Source: Phycisphaerales bacterium
GTDB lineage: Bacteria; Planctomycetota; Phycisphaerae; Phycisphaerales; SM1A02
Length of the DNA: 64,000 nucleotides
Direction: 5' to 3'
Assembly: GCA_030748575.1 (NCBI GenBank)
Contig: JASMLR010000011.1
Location: 1-64,000 of the forward strand
Shown: positions 32,181 through 41,015 of the stretch, piece after piece
How the letters are laid out: every line of letters begins with the position of its first letter
Numbering within the stretch: position 1 is the stretch's first letter
Notes under the pieces: generated by a model
Database searches by the model: none
Told to the model about the DNA's origin: nothing
What the model saw: only the letters and a program-made list of their open reading frames with translations
Translations under genes and position numbers: made by a program

Positions 32181-33182
32181 ATGGTGTTCTTGATCATCTC
32201 GCCCGTGCTGGCCCTCGGGCCTGCCGAGCACGTCTTCGAGCCTCCCACCTTCGACCGCTGGAACTACGGGTTCAACACGGCCCCTGGGACGCGGGGTGTT
32301 GGCTCGACCTTCAGCGCCTTCGGGAGCGGTTACGACTTTGATGACCGGGACGGGCAGGTGCTGCTCGGGTTTGAGACGACCGGCCCGGTGCAGCCGGGCC
32401 TTCCTGCACCTTCGTACGACGTTGCCTCGTGCACCCTCGAAGTCATGATCTCCAGCGACGACATTCCCTACGACCCGACGCCGGACGCGTGGCAGACCCA
32501 CCTGGAGGGCGGCCCAGCCGATGCGGACGTGGGCCGGCCCACGATGATCTTCGGCGCCGGCTTCAGGAACGGATGGACCGCCTGGTCATTTGGTGAGGAT
32601 GGCCCGTTCGGCGACCCCATGAGTTCGGGCGTGCGTACCTGCCATGCGATCGACTTTGACGCAACCGGCGCTGCCCGGGACGTGTCGAACAACCTCACGC
32701 TGGGTTTCGAGCCCTCGTTCTGGGCCACCGGCGTGGTCGATGGCGTGGCGGCTGGGGATCTGATTCCCCCCATGTCGACGGTGACTTTCAGTCTGGACGT
32801 CTCCGACCCAGACGTCCAGTGCTATCTCCGCCGGTCGTTGGCCGACGGGCTCGTGGATCTGGTGATTTCGAGCCTGCATCCGGCCTCCGAACCGGGGACC
32901 GGCGGGCAAGCAAACTACCCCGACTGGGTTCTGAAGGAGAACCCACTCGTGGACCTTGGCGCCGCATCCGCCGCGTCGCTTCGCATCCAGGTAGACGTTG
33001 TGCCGCCCTCGGGCATTGGAGGCGACGTGACCGGAGACGGCATGGTCGACGTCGAGGACCTTCTGGCTGTGCTGGAGGGCTTCGGGCGATGCCCATGTTG
33101 CAGGGCGGATCTGGATGAATCCGGGGTGGTGGATGTGAACGATCTGCTGGCGGTGATCGCCGGCTGGGATGGGAACGGCTGA
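32181..33182 (+). CDS. Secreted protein with C-terminal dockerin pair
   Basis: 333 residues from the ATG at 32181, which follows AGGAGG by eight bases. A short signal peptide (MVFLIISPVLALG) is followed by a beta-rich domain of about 250 residues of unknown family. Two dockerin-type EF-hand repeats end the protein (DVTGDGMVDVEDLLAVL and DLDESGVVDVNDLLAVI, about 282-330), with a CPCC between them. In this phylum dockerin-like repeats usually occur without cohesins; their role is not settled. It is divergent from the prepilin gene and 61 bases upstream of a PEP-CTERM protein gene in the same direction. Confidence 0.75.
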   Translation: MVFLIISPVLALGPAEHVFEPPTFDRWNYGFNTAPGTRGVGSTFSAFGSGYDFDDRDGQVLLGFETTGPVQPGLPAPSYDVASCTLEVMISSDDIPYDPTPDAWQTHLEGGPADADVGRPTMIFGAGFRNGWTAWSFGEDGPFGDPMSSGVRTCHAIDFDATGAARDVSNNLTLGFEPSFWATGVVDGVAAGDLIPPMSTVTFSLDVSDPDVQCYLRRSLADGLVDLVISSLHPASEPGTGGQANYPDWVLKENPLVDLGAASAASLRIQVDVVPPSGIGGDVTGDGMVDVEDLLAVLEGFGRCPCCRADLDESGVVDVNDLLAVIAGWDGNG

Positions 33183-33243
33183 CGCTGGTTTGGCACAGTT
33201 GGTTGACAAAGACGGCCCGACACATGGGTCGAGGAGAGGCGAG

Positions 33244-33915
33244 ATGAAGTTCTACGCAGTGTTTATGAGCATTCTTGTGGCAGGAACCGCATCTGCGGGC
33301 TACATCGTCGAAGACGCGCCCGGCTGGCGAGGCGACGACGGAACGCACTTGTATCAGTGGGAGTCGTTTACATCCGCTTCGGCTGAGGACGGACCGAACT
33401 TTCCCGGGAACGAGCCGTTTCCAAGCGGCAACGCGTTGCTGTTCAACTTCGGAGCGGGCGCCATCGTCAGCGGTGACGGCAACATCTACGGATTTGGTGG
33501 GCCACTGAACATTCACGCCTACGCGTACACCGACGTGGATGTGCAGACCGTGGTTGCCAATGTCTCCATGCACGGCACCGAACTGCTCTATGACCAGGTC
33601 ATGCTCGTCTGGACGGACGGGCTTGAGGGTGGCGAGCAGGGCATGGTGCAGGGGCAGATGTCGATCAACTACTGGGAAGAAGTGGAGTACGGCCCTGGAA
33701 ACATCGGGGCGATTGCCAACGTCAGTTGGGACTTCGATCTTTCCGGTGTGGCCGTTGACATCCGTGAGATCGGACTGTTTCTGGCAACGTCCGGACCGCA
33801 CTCCAGCCTGGATGCCGTCACGCTTGACATTCAACTTGGCGCCATTCCCGGCCCGGCCGCGATCGCAGTCCTGGGAATGGCCGGATTGGCCGGATCCCGT
33901 CGCCGTCGCTCCTGA
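33244..33915 (+). CDS. PEP-CTERM-type secreted protein
   Basis: 223 residues: a signal peptide (about 1-18, ASAG), a beta-rich body with Gly/Asn/Asp, and the tail IPGPAAIAVLGMAGLAGSRRRRS, which has the short motif, hydrophobic helix and basic end of exosortase substrates. The ATG follows GAGAGG closely. It is the third such protein in the window and is not closely similar to the pair at 3.0-4.5 kb outside the tail. The body has no catalytic motif I recognise. Convergent with the pseudokinase gene. Confidence 0.8.
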   Translation: MKFYAVFMSILVAGTASAGYIVEDAPGWRGDDGTHLYQWESFTSASAEDGPNFPGNEPFPSGNALLFNFGAGAIVSGDGNIYGFGGPLNIHAYAYTDVDVQTVVANVSMHGTELLYDQVMLVWTDGLEGGEQGMVQGQMSINYWEEVEYGPGNIGAIANVSWDFDLSGVAVDIREIGLFLATSGPHSSLDAVTLDIQLGAIPGPAAIAVLGMAGLAGSRRRRS

Positions 33916-33921
33916 GCAGGC

Positions 33922-35022
33922 CTAGAACAGCACAACACCGGCAGCGAACGCCGCCGCCGCCGCGAGTGTGATGAGCACCGCTGCGGCGAGCGGTGACACG
34001 CCGGTCGGTCCCGTTGCTGCGGGGCCATCCGCAGCGGACGCAGGCGCCAGTACGGCTCGAAGGTCATCCCCGAAGGCCGCGGCGGACCGATGCCGGTCCT
34101 GCCTGTCGTGGGACATGGCCTTGCCTGCAATCTCATTGAGGCGATCCACGACTGGCCCATCCAGATCGGAGGTCCAGACCCTGAGCATGGTTCCGAGTTC
34201 GTAGACGTCAACGCGTCCATCCAGCGCCTGGGTCGACAGGGCCGGCCGCTCCGGGGCAGTCCCCAATGCCCGAAATGCCTCCTCGGCCGAACTCTCCGGC
34301 GTGGCTCGGGCCAGCATGGCCAACAGGCCGGGGTCAATCAGGCGGGTGCCGCCGTCGTCGGTAACGACGCAGCGGGCGGGCGAGAGTCGGCCGTGTATCA
34401 GGCCATTGAAGTGCAGTTCCTGAACGGCATCGCACATCGCCGCCATGGACTCGACACGCCGGCGTAGGTCTGCCGTGGATGGCGAGGGCCCCTCTGGCAT
34501 CGGGGTACCTTCGACGTGTTCGATCAGGAAGAAGGCCTCCGCCCCGCGGCCAAGATCGACGGTCCCCGCTTCAAGCACGCGGGGGAGTCCCGGGTGGTCG
34601 AGCCGAAGCAACGCCTCTGCGTGCAGTCCGACCCGCCGCGATTCGTCTACAGACAGTCGCTGTCGCGCCAGTGAAAGGACCGCCGGAGGGCCTTCGCCGC
34701 TTCGTCTGGTCGCCCATCGTTCAAAGAGACCATCGTCTGGAAGCCGTCCGTCGAGCCTGCACGTGCCAACCATTCGTCCAGTGTCAGTGCGGAGATCGAC
34801 GTATTCGACGTCGGTTCGGCCTGAGATCCGATGCGTGGTTCGCGCCTGTGTGAGCGCATCCTCGGCCGACGAATAGTGGTCGAGCAGTTCTCGAACCTCA
34901 GCCCTGAGCGTCTCGTCCTCTCCGCACGCTGTCTCAACGTACGCAACGCGCGCGGCCGGCGGCCGGTCCATCGCTTCCGCGAAGATCACGTCTGCACGTT
35001 GTTGGTCGCGGGGAGCACTCAC
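33922..35022 (-). CDS. Membrane-anchored Ser/Thr pseudokinase
   Basis: 366 residues. The N-terminus (RADVIFAEAMDRPPAARVAYVETACGEDETLRAEVRELL) is the module that precedes many planctomycete Ser/Thr kinases. A kinase-like domain (about 80-320) follows and the C-terminus is a single membrane helix. Key residues are lost: the HRDLKP loop reads HGRLSP (no catalytic Asp, no Lys), the VAIK lysine position reads AVLSLA, and DFG reads DPG. The helix-C Glu region (EALLRLDHPGL) and the Gly-rich end are still recognisable. It is therefore probably a binding or scaffold pseudokinase. The GTG at 35022 gives the usual family N-terminus; a GTG at 35058 is an alternative. Divergent from an ABC transporter operon. 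Confidence 0.75.
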   Translation of the reverse strand: MSAPRDQQRADVIFAEAMDRPPAARVAYVETACGEDETLRAEVRELLDHYSSAEDALTQARTTHRISGRTDVEYVDLRTDTGRMVGTCRLDGRLPDDGLFERWATRRSGEGPPAVLSLARQRLSVDESRRVGLHAEALLRLDHPGLPRVLEAGTVDLGRGAEAFFLIEHVEGTPMPEGPSPSTADLRRRVESMAAMCDAVQELHFNGLIHGRLSPARCVVTDDGGTRLIDPGLLAMLARATPESSAEEAFRALGTAPERPALSTQALDGRVDVYELGTMLRVWTSDLDGPVVDRLNEIAGKAMSHDRQDRHRSAAAFGDDLRAVLAPASAADGPAATGPTGVSPLAAAVLITLAAAAAFAAGVVLF

Positions 35023-35139
35023 ACGCAGTCGACTCCGGCAAACACCCTTCGCAGCCACCGAACGCCCGAACTGAGGGTGATCGGCCTTGTGGCGGAGTGG
35101 GTTCGCCTTCTAGGGTACCTGCCGAGGACCCCGTGCGAC

Positions 35140-35165
35140 AGCCCGACCGGTGCTGGTCGGGGGCT
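35140..35165 (+). promoter_or_regulatory. Stem-loop in the leader of the ABC transporter operon
   Basis: GCCCGACC (35141-35148) pairs with GGTCGGG (35155-35161) around GGTGCT, with the stem extended through two unpaired G to the flanking A-G/C-T. It lies 20 bases before the permease start and just before its ribosome site (AGGAGAG), so its folding could affect translation. A TCTAGGGTACC sits 30 bases further upstream, reminiscent of the first segment of the ykkC/guanidine-I motif. The other conserved parts of that motif are missing, so it is not called as a riboswitch. Confidence 0.3.
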
Positions 35166-35184
35166 GCGGCCAGGAGAGCGTTGC

Positions 35185-36960
35185 GTGGCGATTGGTCTTG
35201 TTTCAGGAGGCGTGCTTCGCAACTTGTCCCGTCGCTCGGGCGGCGCTGCCTCGAACGCGCTGGTGCTGGGGCTTCTGCTGGCTGCTGTTGGGCTTCTGAT
35301 TCTCTATGGCCGGCAGGTGAGCGACGGATATGTCCGCGAAGCGCCGGTCGAATTGACGCTGTCGGCCCTTCCAGCGTACGCAGGGCTGAGTCTGGCCCGG
35401 TGCCTGGCTGCCATGGTTCTGTCGCTGGCCTTCACGCTGGTCTATGGGTCCATCGCCGCGCACTCCCGCCGCGGCGAGCGATTCATGATTCCCGCGCTGG
35501 ACGTTCTTCAGACGATTCCGGTGCTGTCGTTTCTGCCCCCGGTGACGTTGGCGTTGATCACGCTGGTGCCGGGGAGTGAATTCGGGCTGGAGGCGGCCTG
35601 CATCATCATGATCTTCACCGGCCAGGCCTGGAATATGGCCTTTGGCTTCTACCAGTCAATCCGAAGTGTGCCGCCCGCGCTCTATGAGGTTGCGGCAGTG
35701 CACCGCCTCGGGCCGCTTCGCACGTTCTTCAAGATTGAGCTCCCCGCTTCGACCATTGGTCTCATCTACAACTCGATGATGTCGTTTGCCGGCGGGTGGT
35801 TCTTCCTCACCACCATCGAGATGTTCACGCTTCAGAACCGCGACTTCCGTCTGCCTGGCATCGGATCGTGGCTGGCGATGGCCCAGCAGCAACACCGGTG
35901 GGATCTGGTGGTGGTCGGAAGTGTGGTGCTGATCGTGTTGATCGTCGGCACAGACCAATTGCTCTTCCGGCCACTTCTCTGTTGGGCACAGCGTTTCAAG
36001 GTCGAGGAGCAGGAGTCACAGACGCCGCCTCGGTCCTGGGTGGTTCGCCTCTGGAAGCGGGCGCCGATCATTGGCGCCCTGCGGCGTCGTCGCGCCCGCC
36101 GTAGAGATCGTGCCCCCGCGACGGTCAACGCGGCCGGCCAGCGACGCAGACGGCTGCCGGTGGCGGTTCCTTCAAGTGGGTGGGGACCCGCAGCTGCGCG
36201 GGTTCTGGTGCGGCTTACGCTGGTGGTCTTTGGCGTGGCGGGCCTGTGGGCGTTGATCCGACTCGTGCAGCCGCTGCCCTGGTCCGGCGATGCCGGAAGC
36301 AGCGGGTGGGCGGATGTCGGTCTTGGCCTCGCGGCTTCGTTCGGGCGTGTCGTCGCCGTGCTGATCATCGGGTCTCTCTGGGCCATCCCCATCGGGCTGG
36401 CCATCGGACGTTCGGCGAGGCTCCGTTCCTGGCTCGGTCCCATCGTGCAGGTCGTCGCGTCGTATCCGTCTCCCGCCTACTTCGTCGTACTTACGGTGGC
36501 GCTGACATCGATTGGCCTGCCGTTCTGGATCACCGCTGCGCTGCTCATGCTCATGGGGAGTCAGTGGTACATCCTGTTCAATGCGATGAGCGGGGCTATG
36601 GCAATTCCCACTGAACTGACGGAACTGTCCAGCGCATATCGTCTGTCGAGGTGGCGGAGGCTCTGGCGCGTGGAACTCCCTGCCATGTTCCCGGCGCTTG
36701 TCACCGGGTGGGTGACCGCCGCAGGTGGTGCATGGAACACGACCATCGTGGCCGAGTACATTCAGACCGGAACGGAAGCGTCGGACGTCCTGACAACTGC
36801 CGGCATCGGTGAACTGATTGCTTCAGCGACGGATCGCGGCGACTTTGCGCTGCTGGCTGCGAGTACGCTGAGCCTGGCCGTGTTCATCGTGGTGTTCAAT
36901 CGGCTCGTGTGGAACAGGCTGTATCGCCTGTGTGCTACGAGGTTCAATCTGCAGACATGA
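35185..36960 (+). CDS. ABC transporter permease, two fused permease domains
   Basis: 591 residues from a GTG placed six bases after AGGAGAG. Two complete BPD_transp_1-type permease units lie in tandem (about 20-270 and 340-590), joined by an Arg-rich cytoplasmic linker (RRRRARRRDRAP, about 305-320). Each has an EAA-type coupling loop: EVAAVHRLGPLRTFFKIELPAS in the first, ELSSAYRLSRWRRLWRVELPAM in the second. This matches the duplicated-permease anion transporters related to the nitrate/sulfonate/bicarbonate class. The ATPase gene follows 10 bases later. No substrate-binding protein gene is adjacent, so the ligand cannot be inferred with confidence. Confidence 0.87.
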   Translation: MAIGLVSGGVLRNLSRRSGGAASNALVLGLLLAAVGLLILYGRQVSDGYVREAPVELTLSALPAYAGLSLARCLAAMVLSLAFTLVYGSIAAHSRRGERFMIPALDVLQTIPVLSFLPPVTLALITLVPGSEFGLEAACIIMIFTGQAWNMAFGFYQSIRSVPPALYEVAAVHRLGPLRTFFKIELPASTIGLIYNSMMSFAGGWFFLTTIEMFTLQNRDFRLPGIGSWLAMAQQQHRWDLVVVGSVVLIVLIVGTDQLLFRPLLCWAQRFKVEEQESQTPPRSWVVRLWKRAPIIGALRRRRARRRDRAPATVNAAGQRRRRLPVAVPSSGWGPAAARVLVRLTLVVFGVAGLWALIRLVQPLPWSGDAGSSGWADVGLGLAASFGRVVAVLIIGSLWAIPIGLAIGRSARLRSWLGPIVQVVASYPSPAYFVVLTVALTSIGLPFWITAALLMLMGSQWYILFNAMSGAMAIPTELTELSSAYRLSRWRRLWRVELPAMFPALVTGWVTAAGGAWNTTIVAEYIQTGTEASDVLTTAGIGELIASATDRGDFALLAASTLSLAVFIVVFNRLVWNRLYRLCATRFNLQT

Positions 36961-36970
36961 AGGCTCACCC

Positions 36971-38278
36971 GTGACGGACCAGCAAGCATCACCCATCTGC
37001 TCAGCCTCAGGTGTGACGGTTCGCTTTGGCGAACCCCCACGTGACGTATTGTCCGGCATCGACCTGGACGTGCGGTCAGGGGAAACGCTGGCCATCCTCG
37101 GACCGAGTGGATGCGGCAAGAGCACGCTTCTCCGGGCGCTGTGTGGACTGATTGTGCCAACGGGGGGCGTGGTGACGGCCAACGGCCAGCCGCTCTCGGG
37201 AGTTCACGAGGGCGTTGCCATTGTCTTTCAGAACTTTGCGCTGCTTCCGTGGTTGACGGTACTCGAGAATGTCGCGCTCGGAGTCAACGGTTTGGATCTG
37301 GAGGAGCGTGCTGCACGCGCCAGGCTGGACGCTTGCATCGAACTCGTCGGGTTGGACGGATTCGAGGGGGCGTATCCGAAGGAACTTTCGGGAGGGATGA
37401 AGCAGCGGGTCGGTATTGCGCGGGCGCTTGCGAGAGGGCCGCAACTCCTCTGCATGGACGAGCCATTCAGCGCGTTGGATGTCTTTACGGCGGAGACGCT
37501 TCGCAGCGAGGTCTACAGACTCTGCCGTCGCGCCGACGAGGTGGACGCGTCGGGTGATGCGGTGACTGGTTTGCACAGCATGCTCATCATCACCCACATC
37601 ATCGAAGAGGCGGTGTTTCTCGCGGACCGCATCATTGTTATGTCGGCGAGGCCGGGTACTGTGCAGTGCGAGATTGAGAACACGGTGCCGCACCCGAGGG
37701 AGTACCACGACCCCGCGTTTGAGGCGATGGTTCGGAGACTCCACGCCGCAATTGTCGCGGGTGAAGACCTCGATGAGACGGATCGCGTCGTCGCGACCCG
37801 CGACCGCTTTGAAGTGCTTCCGGAAGTCACCATGGCCGAAGTGATCGGTGTTGTCGAGGTGTTGCATGATCACGGTGACGCCATGGATCTCTTTGAACTG
37901 GATGAAGAAACCGAGGAAGAACTCGGGCGGCTGCTCGGTCTCGTCAAGGCTGGCGAAATGCTCGATCTGGTCGACAGCCGGGCGGACCACGTCACCGTGA
38001 CGGACATGGGCCGGCAGATGCGCGTTCAAGACGCCGCGGGCCGGAAGCAGGTGCTTGCCCAGCAGTTGCAACGTCTGACCGTGGTCCGGTTCGCCCTCGA
38101 GGTGGTTCGGTCGAGCGGTGACCATGGGATCGGCCGCGACGACCTGTACGCCGCGATGGCCCAGCGGCAGCCCCACGCTGCGGCCAGCCTCGACACTCTG
38201 ATTGGCTGGGCCCGGTACGCGGAATTGCTCACCTTTGATGCCTCTGAAGGGCTCATTTTGGCCGGCGAGGCACTGTAG
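36971..38278 (+). CDS. ABC transporter ATPase with AAA-associated C-terminal domain
   Basis: 435 residues from a GTG seven bases after GAAGG. ATPase domain about 8-260: Walker A GPSGCGKST, Q-loop FQNFALLPW, signature LSGGMKQR, Walker B LLCMDEPFSALD and switch His in IITHIIEEA. It is of the nitrate/sulfonate/taurine class. The C-terminal 150 residues form an extra helical domain (LPEVTMAEVIGVVEVL through the end) of the kind called AAA-associated, found in ATPases that pair with duplicated permeases. It powers the fused permease encoded just upstream. The extra domain may be regulatory (inference). The 264 bases that follow hold no gene I can support. Confidence 0.9.
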   Translation: MTDQQASPICSASGVTVRFGEPPRDVLSGIDLDVRSGETLAILGPSGCGKSTLLRALCGLIVPTGGVVTANGQPLSGVHEGVAIVFQNFALLPWLTVLENVALGVNGLDLEERAARARLDACIELVGLDGFEGAYPKELSGGMKQRVGIARALARGPQLLCMDEPFSALDVFTAETLRSEVYRLCRRADEVDASGDAVTGLHSMLIITHIIEEAVFLADRIIVMSARPGTVQCEIENTVPHPREYHDPAFEAMVRRLHAAIVAGEDLDETDRVVATRDRFEVLPEVTMAEVIGVVEVLHDHGDAMDLFELDEETEEELGRLLGLVKAGEMLDLVDSRADHVTVTDMGRQMRVQDAAGRKQVLAQQLQRLTVVRFALEVVRSSGDHGIGRDDLYAAMAQRQPHAAASLDTLIGWARYAELLTFDASEGLILAGEAL

Positions 38279-38542
38279 GGGCGGCCCAGAGGGCCTCCAT
38301 TGGGAGAGTTTCTGCATGTTTCCGGTTTTTCTCAGCCCCACCCACGCCCTGATTGCGAATATCTCTCACTTCACCTCACAATCGGCTCAGACCGCAGGGT
38401 CTGACGCCGGGACGGGGTGAGGGACTATCCGTTGGGGATGGTGGGTGGTCGCCGCCCGAATGCGGAGCATTCTTGGAGGGTGGAGCCGCGGGTGGTCGAT
38501 CTGCTCGTTTGCTTCTCTGGAGTGGGTTGTGGAGTGCATGGC

Positions 38543-39616
38543 GTGTTGAGGCTGATTCGGCCATATCTCGTTGTGATGCCTTTGTTGATGGCGTCCTTTG
38601 CCGCGGCGGATGTGATTCGCGTGCCAGAGGACGTGCTGTCCGTACAGCACGCCATCGATCTGGCCAAGGCAGGCGACGTGGTGGATATCGGGCCCGGTCG
38701 CTGGCGAGAGTCGATTGATCTCAAGGGCAAATCCATTCTGGTGAAGGGCCGCGATGGGGCCGCGGCGACCATCCTGGACGCGTCCTCAAGGGCGGACAGC
38801 GTGGTGCGGTGCATGACGGCAGAGGGGCCAGGCACCGTGCTGGAAGGCCTGACCTTCACCGGAGGCACGGGGCACCGCGGGCTCCGCGGCACCGATACCG
38901 AGTTAGGGGGCGGGCTCATCGCGATCGCCGCGTCGCCCACCATTCGCGCATGCGTGTTCCGCGACAACACCGTGACGCACAACGGCGGCGGGGCCTATTG
39001 CGGATCCGGCGCCAACGTCCGATTCGAGAAGTGCCACTTCGTGCGCAACTCTGCGGAGAAGGGCGGGGGCGTGCTGAGCGTTGCGAGTCGCCCAGTCATG
39101 GTGCACTGCACCTTTGAATCAAACGCCGCGAGCTACTGCGGCGGCGGCCTGTTTGCCGCGAAGGGAAGTGCGCCGGTGCTGCGAGGATGCACCTTCTTGA
39201 CCAATTCAGCCGCCTATCAGGGCGGCGGCGCGTGTTCGCTGGACTCAAGTGGTGAGATTCTCGCGTCGACGTTTGAGCGAAACCGCGCAGGGTCGCACGG
39301 CGGGGCCGTGTACTTTGGATTCAGGACGTTGATGACGGCCTCGAGTTGCGAGTTCAAGACGGCGACCGACACCGTGGACGGTGTTGATGTCGTCGCCCGC
39401 GCCGATGCGCGGCGCGGGGCCTGCGATCTGGGCGAGGGCATTTGCGTCGTGTCGGAGCAGCAGGACTGCGAAGCCGCTGGCGGCCTGTTCCGTGGCCCAG
39501 GCACGCACTGCGTGCAACGGGGCGCGGTTGAGCAGGCTCGCCGGGGCGGAGATCTGGACAAGGACGGGCGGATTGACCGCCGCGACCTCGCCATTCTCAT
39601 GCTGCTTTGGCGCTGA
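38543..39616 (+). CDS. Secreted right-handed beta-helix protein with single dockerin-type repeat
   Basis: 357 residues from a GTG eight bases after GGAG; an ATG 11 codons later is an alternative. Signal peptide to about residue 23 (ASFAAADV). The body begins VPEDVLSVQHAIDLAKAGDVVDIGPG, then repeats of about 22 residues with the pattern C-x-F-x-x-N-x-A-x-x-x-GGG (for example CHFVRNSAEKGGG, CTFESNAASYCGGG, CTFLTNSAAYQGGG). These stack as a parallel beta-helix, as in polymorphic outer-membrane-type and pectate-lyase-like proteins. A Cys-rich segment and one EF-hand-like repeat (DLDKDGRIDRRDLAILMLLWR) end it. Probably an extracellular carbohydrate- or surface-binding protein; no catalytic residues identified. 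Confidence 0.8.
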   Translation: MLRLIRPYLVVMPLLMASFAAADVIRVPEDVLSVQHAIDLAKAGDVVDIGPGRWRESIDLKGKSILVKGRDGAAATILDASSRADSVVRCMTAEGPGTVLEGLTFTGGTGHRGLRGTDTELGGGLIAIAASPTIRACVFRDNTVTHNGGGAYCGSGANVRFEKCHFVRNSAEKGGGVLSVASRPVMVHCTFESNAASYCGGGLFAAKGSAPVLRGCTFLTNSAAYQGGGACSLDSSGEILASTFERNRAGSHGGAVYFGFRTLMTASSCEFKTATDTVDGVDVVARADARRGACDLGEGICVVSEQQDCEAAGGLFRGPGTHCVQRGAVEQARRGGDLDKDGRIDRRDLAILMLLWR

Positions 39617-39655
39617 GCCTGTTCACGCAGCAATTCACACGGTTCGCACGACCAC

Positions 39656-41011
39656 TCACACAACAAGATCTTCGATCAGCGACGCGACGCCCGTCATCGG
39701 GAGCCGCTCGGGCAGATCGATCGATTCACTGCACCAGATCAGCGGATCGAGTTCCGGGTCCGTGCGTCCGTGGCTTCCGCGAACCAGCGACGCGTCGAGC
39801 GGGATGACGTCCATCAGGGTCCGCAGGCCGATCCGGCGTTTCAGCAGTCTCCAGCCGACGGCGAGCTGCGGGGCTCGCAGGCCGGGGTCGATGAACAGTT
39901 CACGCGGGTCGTACCCGGGCTTTCGGTGGATGTCCACGGTTCGTTGCCAGTCAGGCGCCCGACTCGGATCGTTCCACCAGTCGTGACTGAACCATCTGCC
40001 CTTTGAGGCGACGAGGACGAGGTCACCGCATCGAGTGTGGCAGAGGCCCGCCCGATCAATCGCGTCTCCCCACAGAACCTGATCGACGCCATCGAGCGCA
40101 GCAAACGCTTCGGCCAGCGGCTCCGGATCGTCCTGGGCATACACGTGCGCCACCTGATGGTCGGCGACCGCAAACGCCCGGCTGAATCCGGCATCAAGCA
40201 TCTCGCGGCCCTGTTCGTCGCGAATGGCCAGCAGTCCGAGGTCGCGAAGCAGACGGTTCGGGGCGACGTCGCCCTGTACCTCGCCGATGCCGTACTCGTT
40301 GACAAGCAGGACGCGTCGACCACGGCCGATCAGATCTTCGATGAGGTCGGACGCGACGTCGTCCAGCAGCCTCCGCTGTGCGGCCATGCCCGGGTGCTGT
40401 GGCCCAAGTTTCTGGAGCCCGTAGTCCAGATGGGGGAGGTAGGCCAGCAGCAGCGTCGGGTCGTCGGTGCGATCGACGTGACGTACGGCGTCGGCGATCC
40501 ATCGCGTGGACGTGATATCAGCGGCGGGCCCCCAGAAGCGAAAGAGCGGGAACTGGCCGAGTTCCTTCTGCAGGGCGTGCCGCAACTGTGGCGGCTGCGT
40601 CCAGAGATCGGGGATCTTTCGGCCGTCCGCTGGGTACATGGGCCGCGGCGTCACGGTCACATCGACGTTCGCGTACATCGCGAACCACCAGAAGCAGTTG
40701 GCGACGGAGATGTCCGGGTCGATCCGCCGCAGCCGATCCTGAATCTGCTCCCCCTGAATGAGATGGTTCGACTGCTGCCAGAACTGGATCGCGGCGCGGT
40801 CGCGGTCATACCAACCGTTTCCGACGATGCCGTGGCTGGAGGGCGTCGTGCCGGTCGACATGGTTGCCTGGCTGACACAGGTGACGGCGGGGAACGCAGG
40901 CTGCAGTTTGCCCCGGGTCCCTTGTGTTGTCAGTGCCGAGAGCCGGGGCATGTCGGCGAGTTGGTCGCTGGTCAGCGCGACGAGGTTGATGACGGCGGTG
41001 CGGTGGGGCAT
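39656..41011 (-). CDS. eboF: EboF-like alkaline-phosphatase-superfamily (nucleotide pyrophosphatase/phosphodiesterase) protein
   Basis: 451 residues, last gene of the ebo-type cluster. The N-terminus (INLVALTSDQLADMPRLSAL) and the Thr-containing segment VTCVSQATMSTGTTPSSHGIVGNGWYDR match the type I phosphodiesterase/nucleotide-pyrophosphatase branch of the alkaline phosphatase superfamily. HLDYGLQKLGP and VADHQVAHVY supply later metal-ligand candidates (Asp/His). The first lysine- or aspartate-based metal site looks degenerate (LVALTSDQL). The ATG at 41011 follows GGAGGAA by nine bases and comes four bases after the eboC stop. In ebo clusters this protein is expected to cleave a phospho-ester or pyrophosphate bond of the pathway intermediate, but the substrate is unknown. 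Confidence 0.83.
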   Translation of the reverse strand: MPHRTAVINLVALTSDQLADMPRLSALTTQGTRGKLQPAFPAVTCVSQATMSTGTTPSSHGIVGNGWYDRDRAAIQFWQQSNHLIQGEQIQDRLRRIDPDISVANCFWWFAMYANVDVTVTPRPMYPADGRKIPDLWTQPPQLRHALQKELGQFPLFRFWGPAADITSTRWIADAVRHVDRTDDPTLLLAYLPHLDYGLQKLGPQHPGMAAQRRLLDDVASDLIEDLIGRGRRVLLVNEYGIGEVQGDVAPNRLLRDLGLLAIRDEQGREMLDAGFSRAFAVADHQVAHVYAQDDPEPLAEAFAALDGVDQVLWGDAIDRAGLCHTRCGDLVLVASKGRWFSHDWWNDPSRAPDWQRTVDIHRKPGYDPRELFIDPGLRAPQLAVGWRLLKRRIGLRTLMDVIPLDASLVRGSHGRTDPELDPLIWCSESIDLPERLPMTGVASLIEDLVV

Positions 41012-41015
41012 GCGT

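Noticed and set aside
35100-35184. Calling a guanidine-I riboswitch upstream of the ABC operon
   Set aside because: Only the opening segment resembles the motif; key downstream conserved parts are absent.
37076-38341. Long minus-strand frame across the ABC ATPase
   Set aside because: Walker and signature motifs are on the plus strand; the antisense product has no family.
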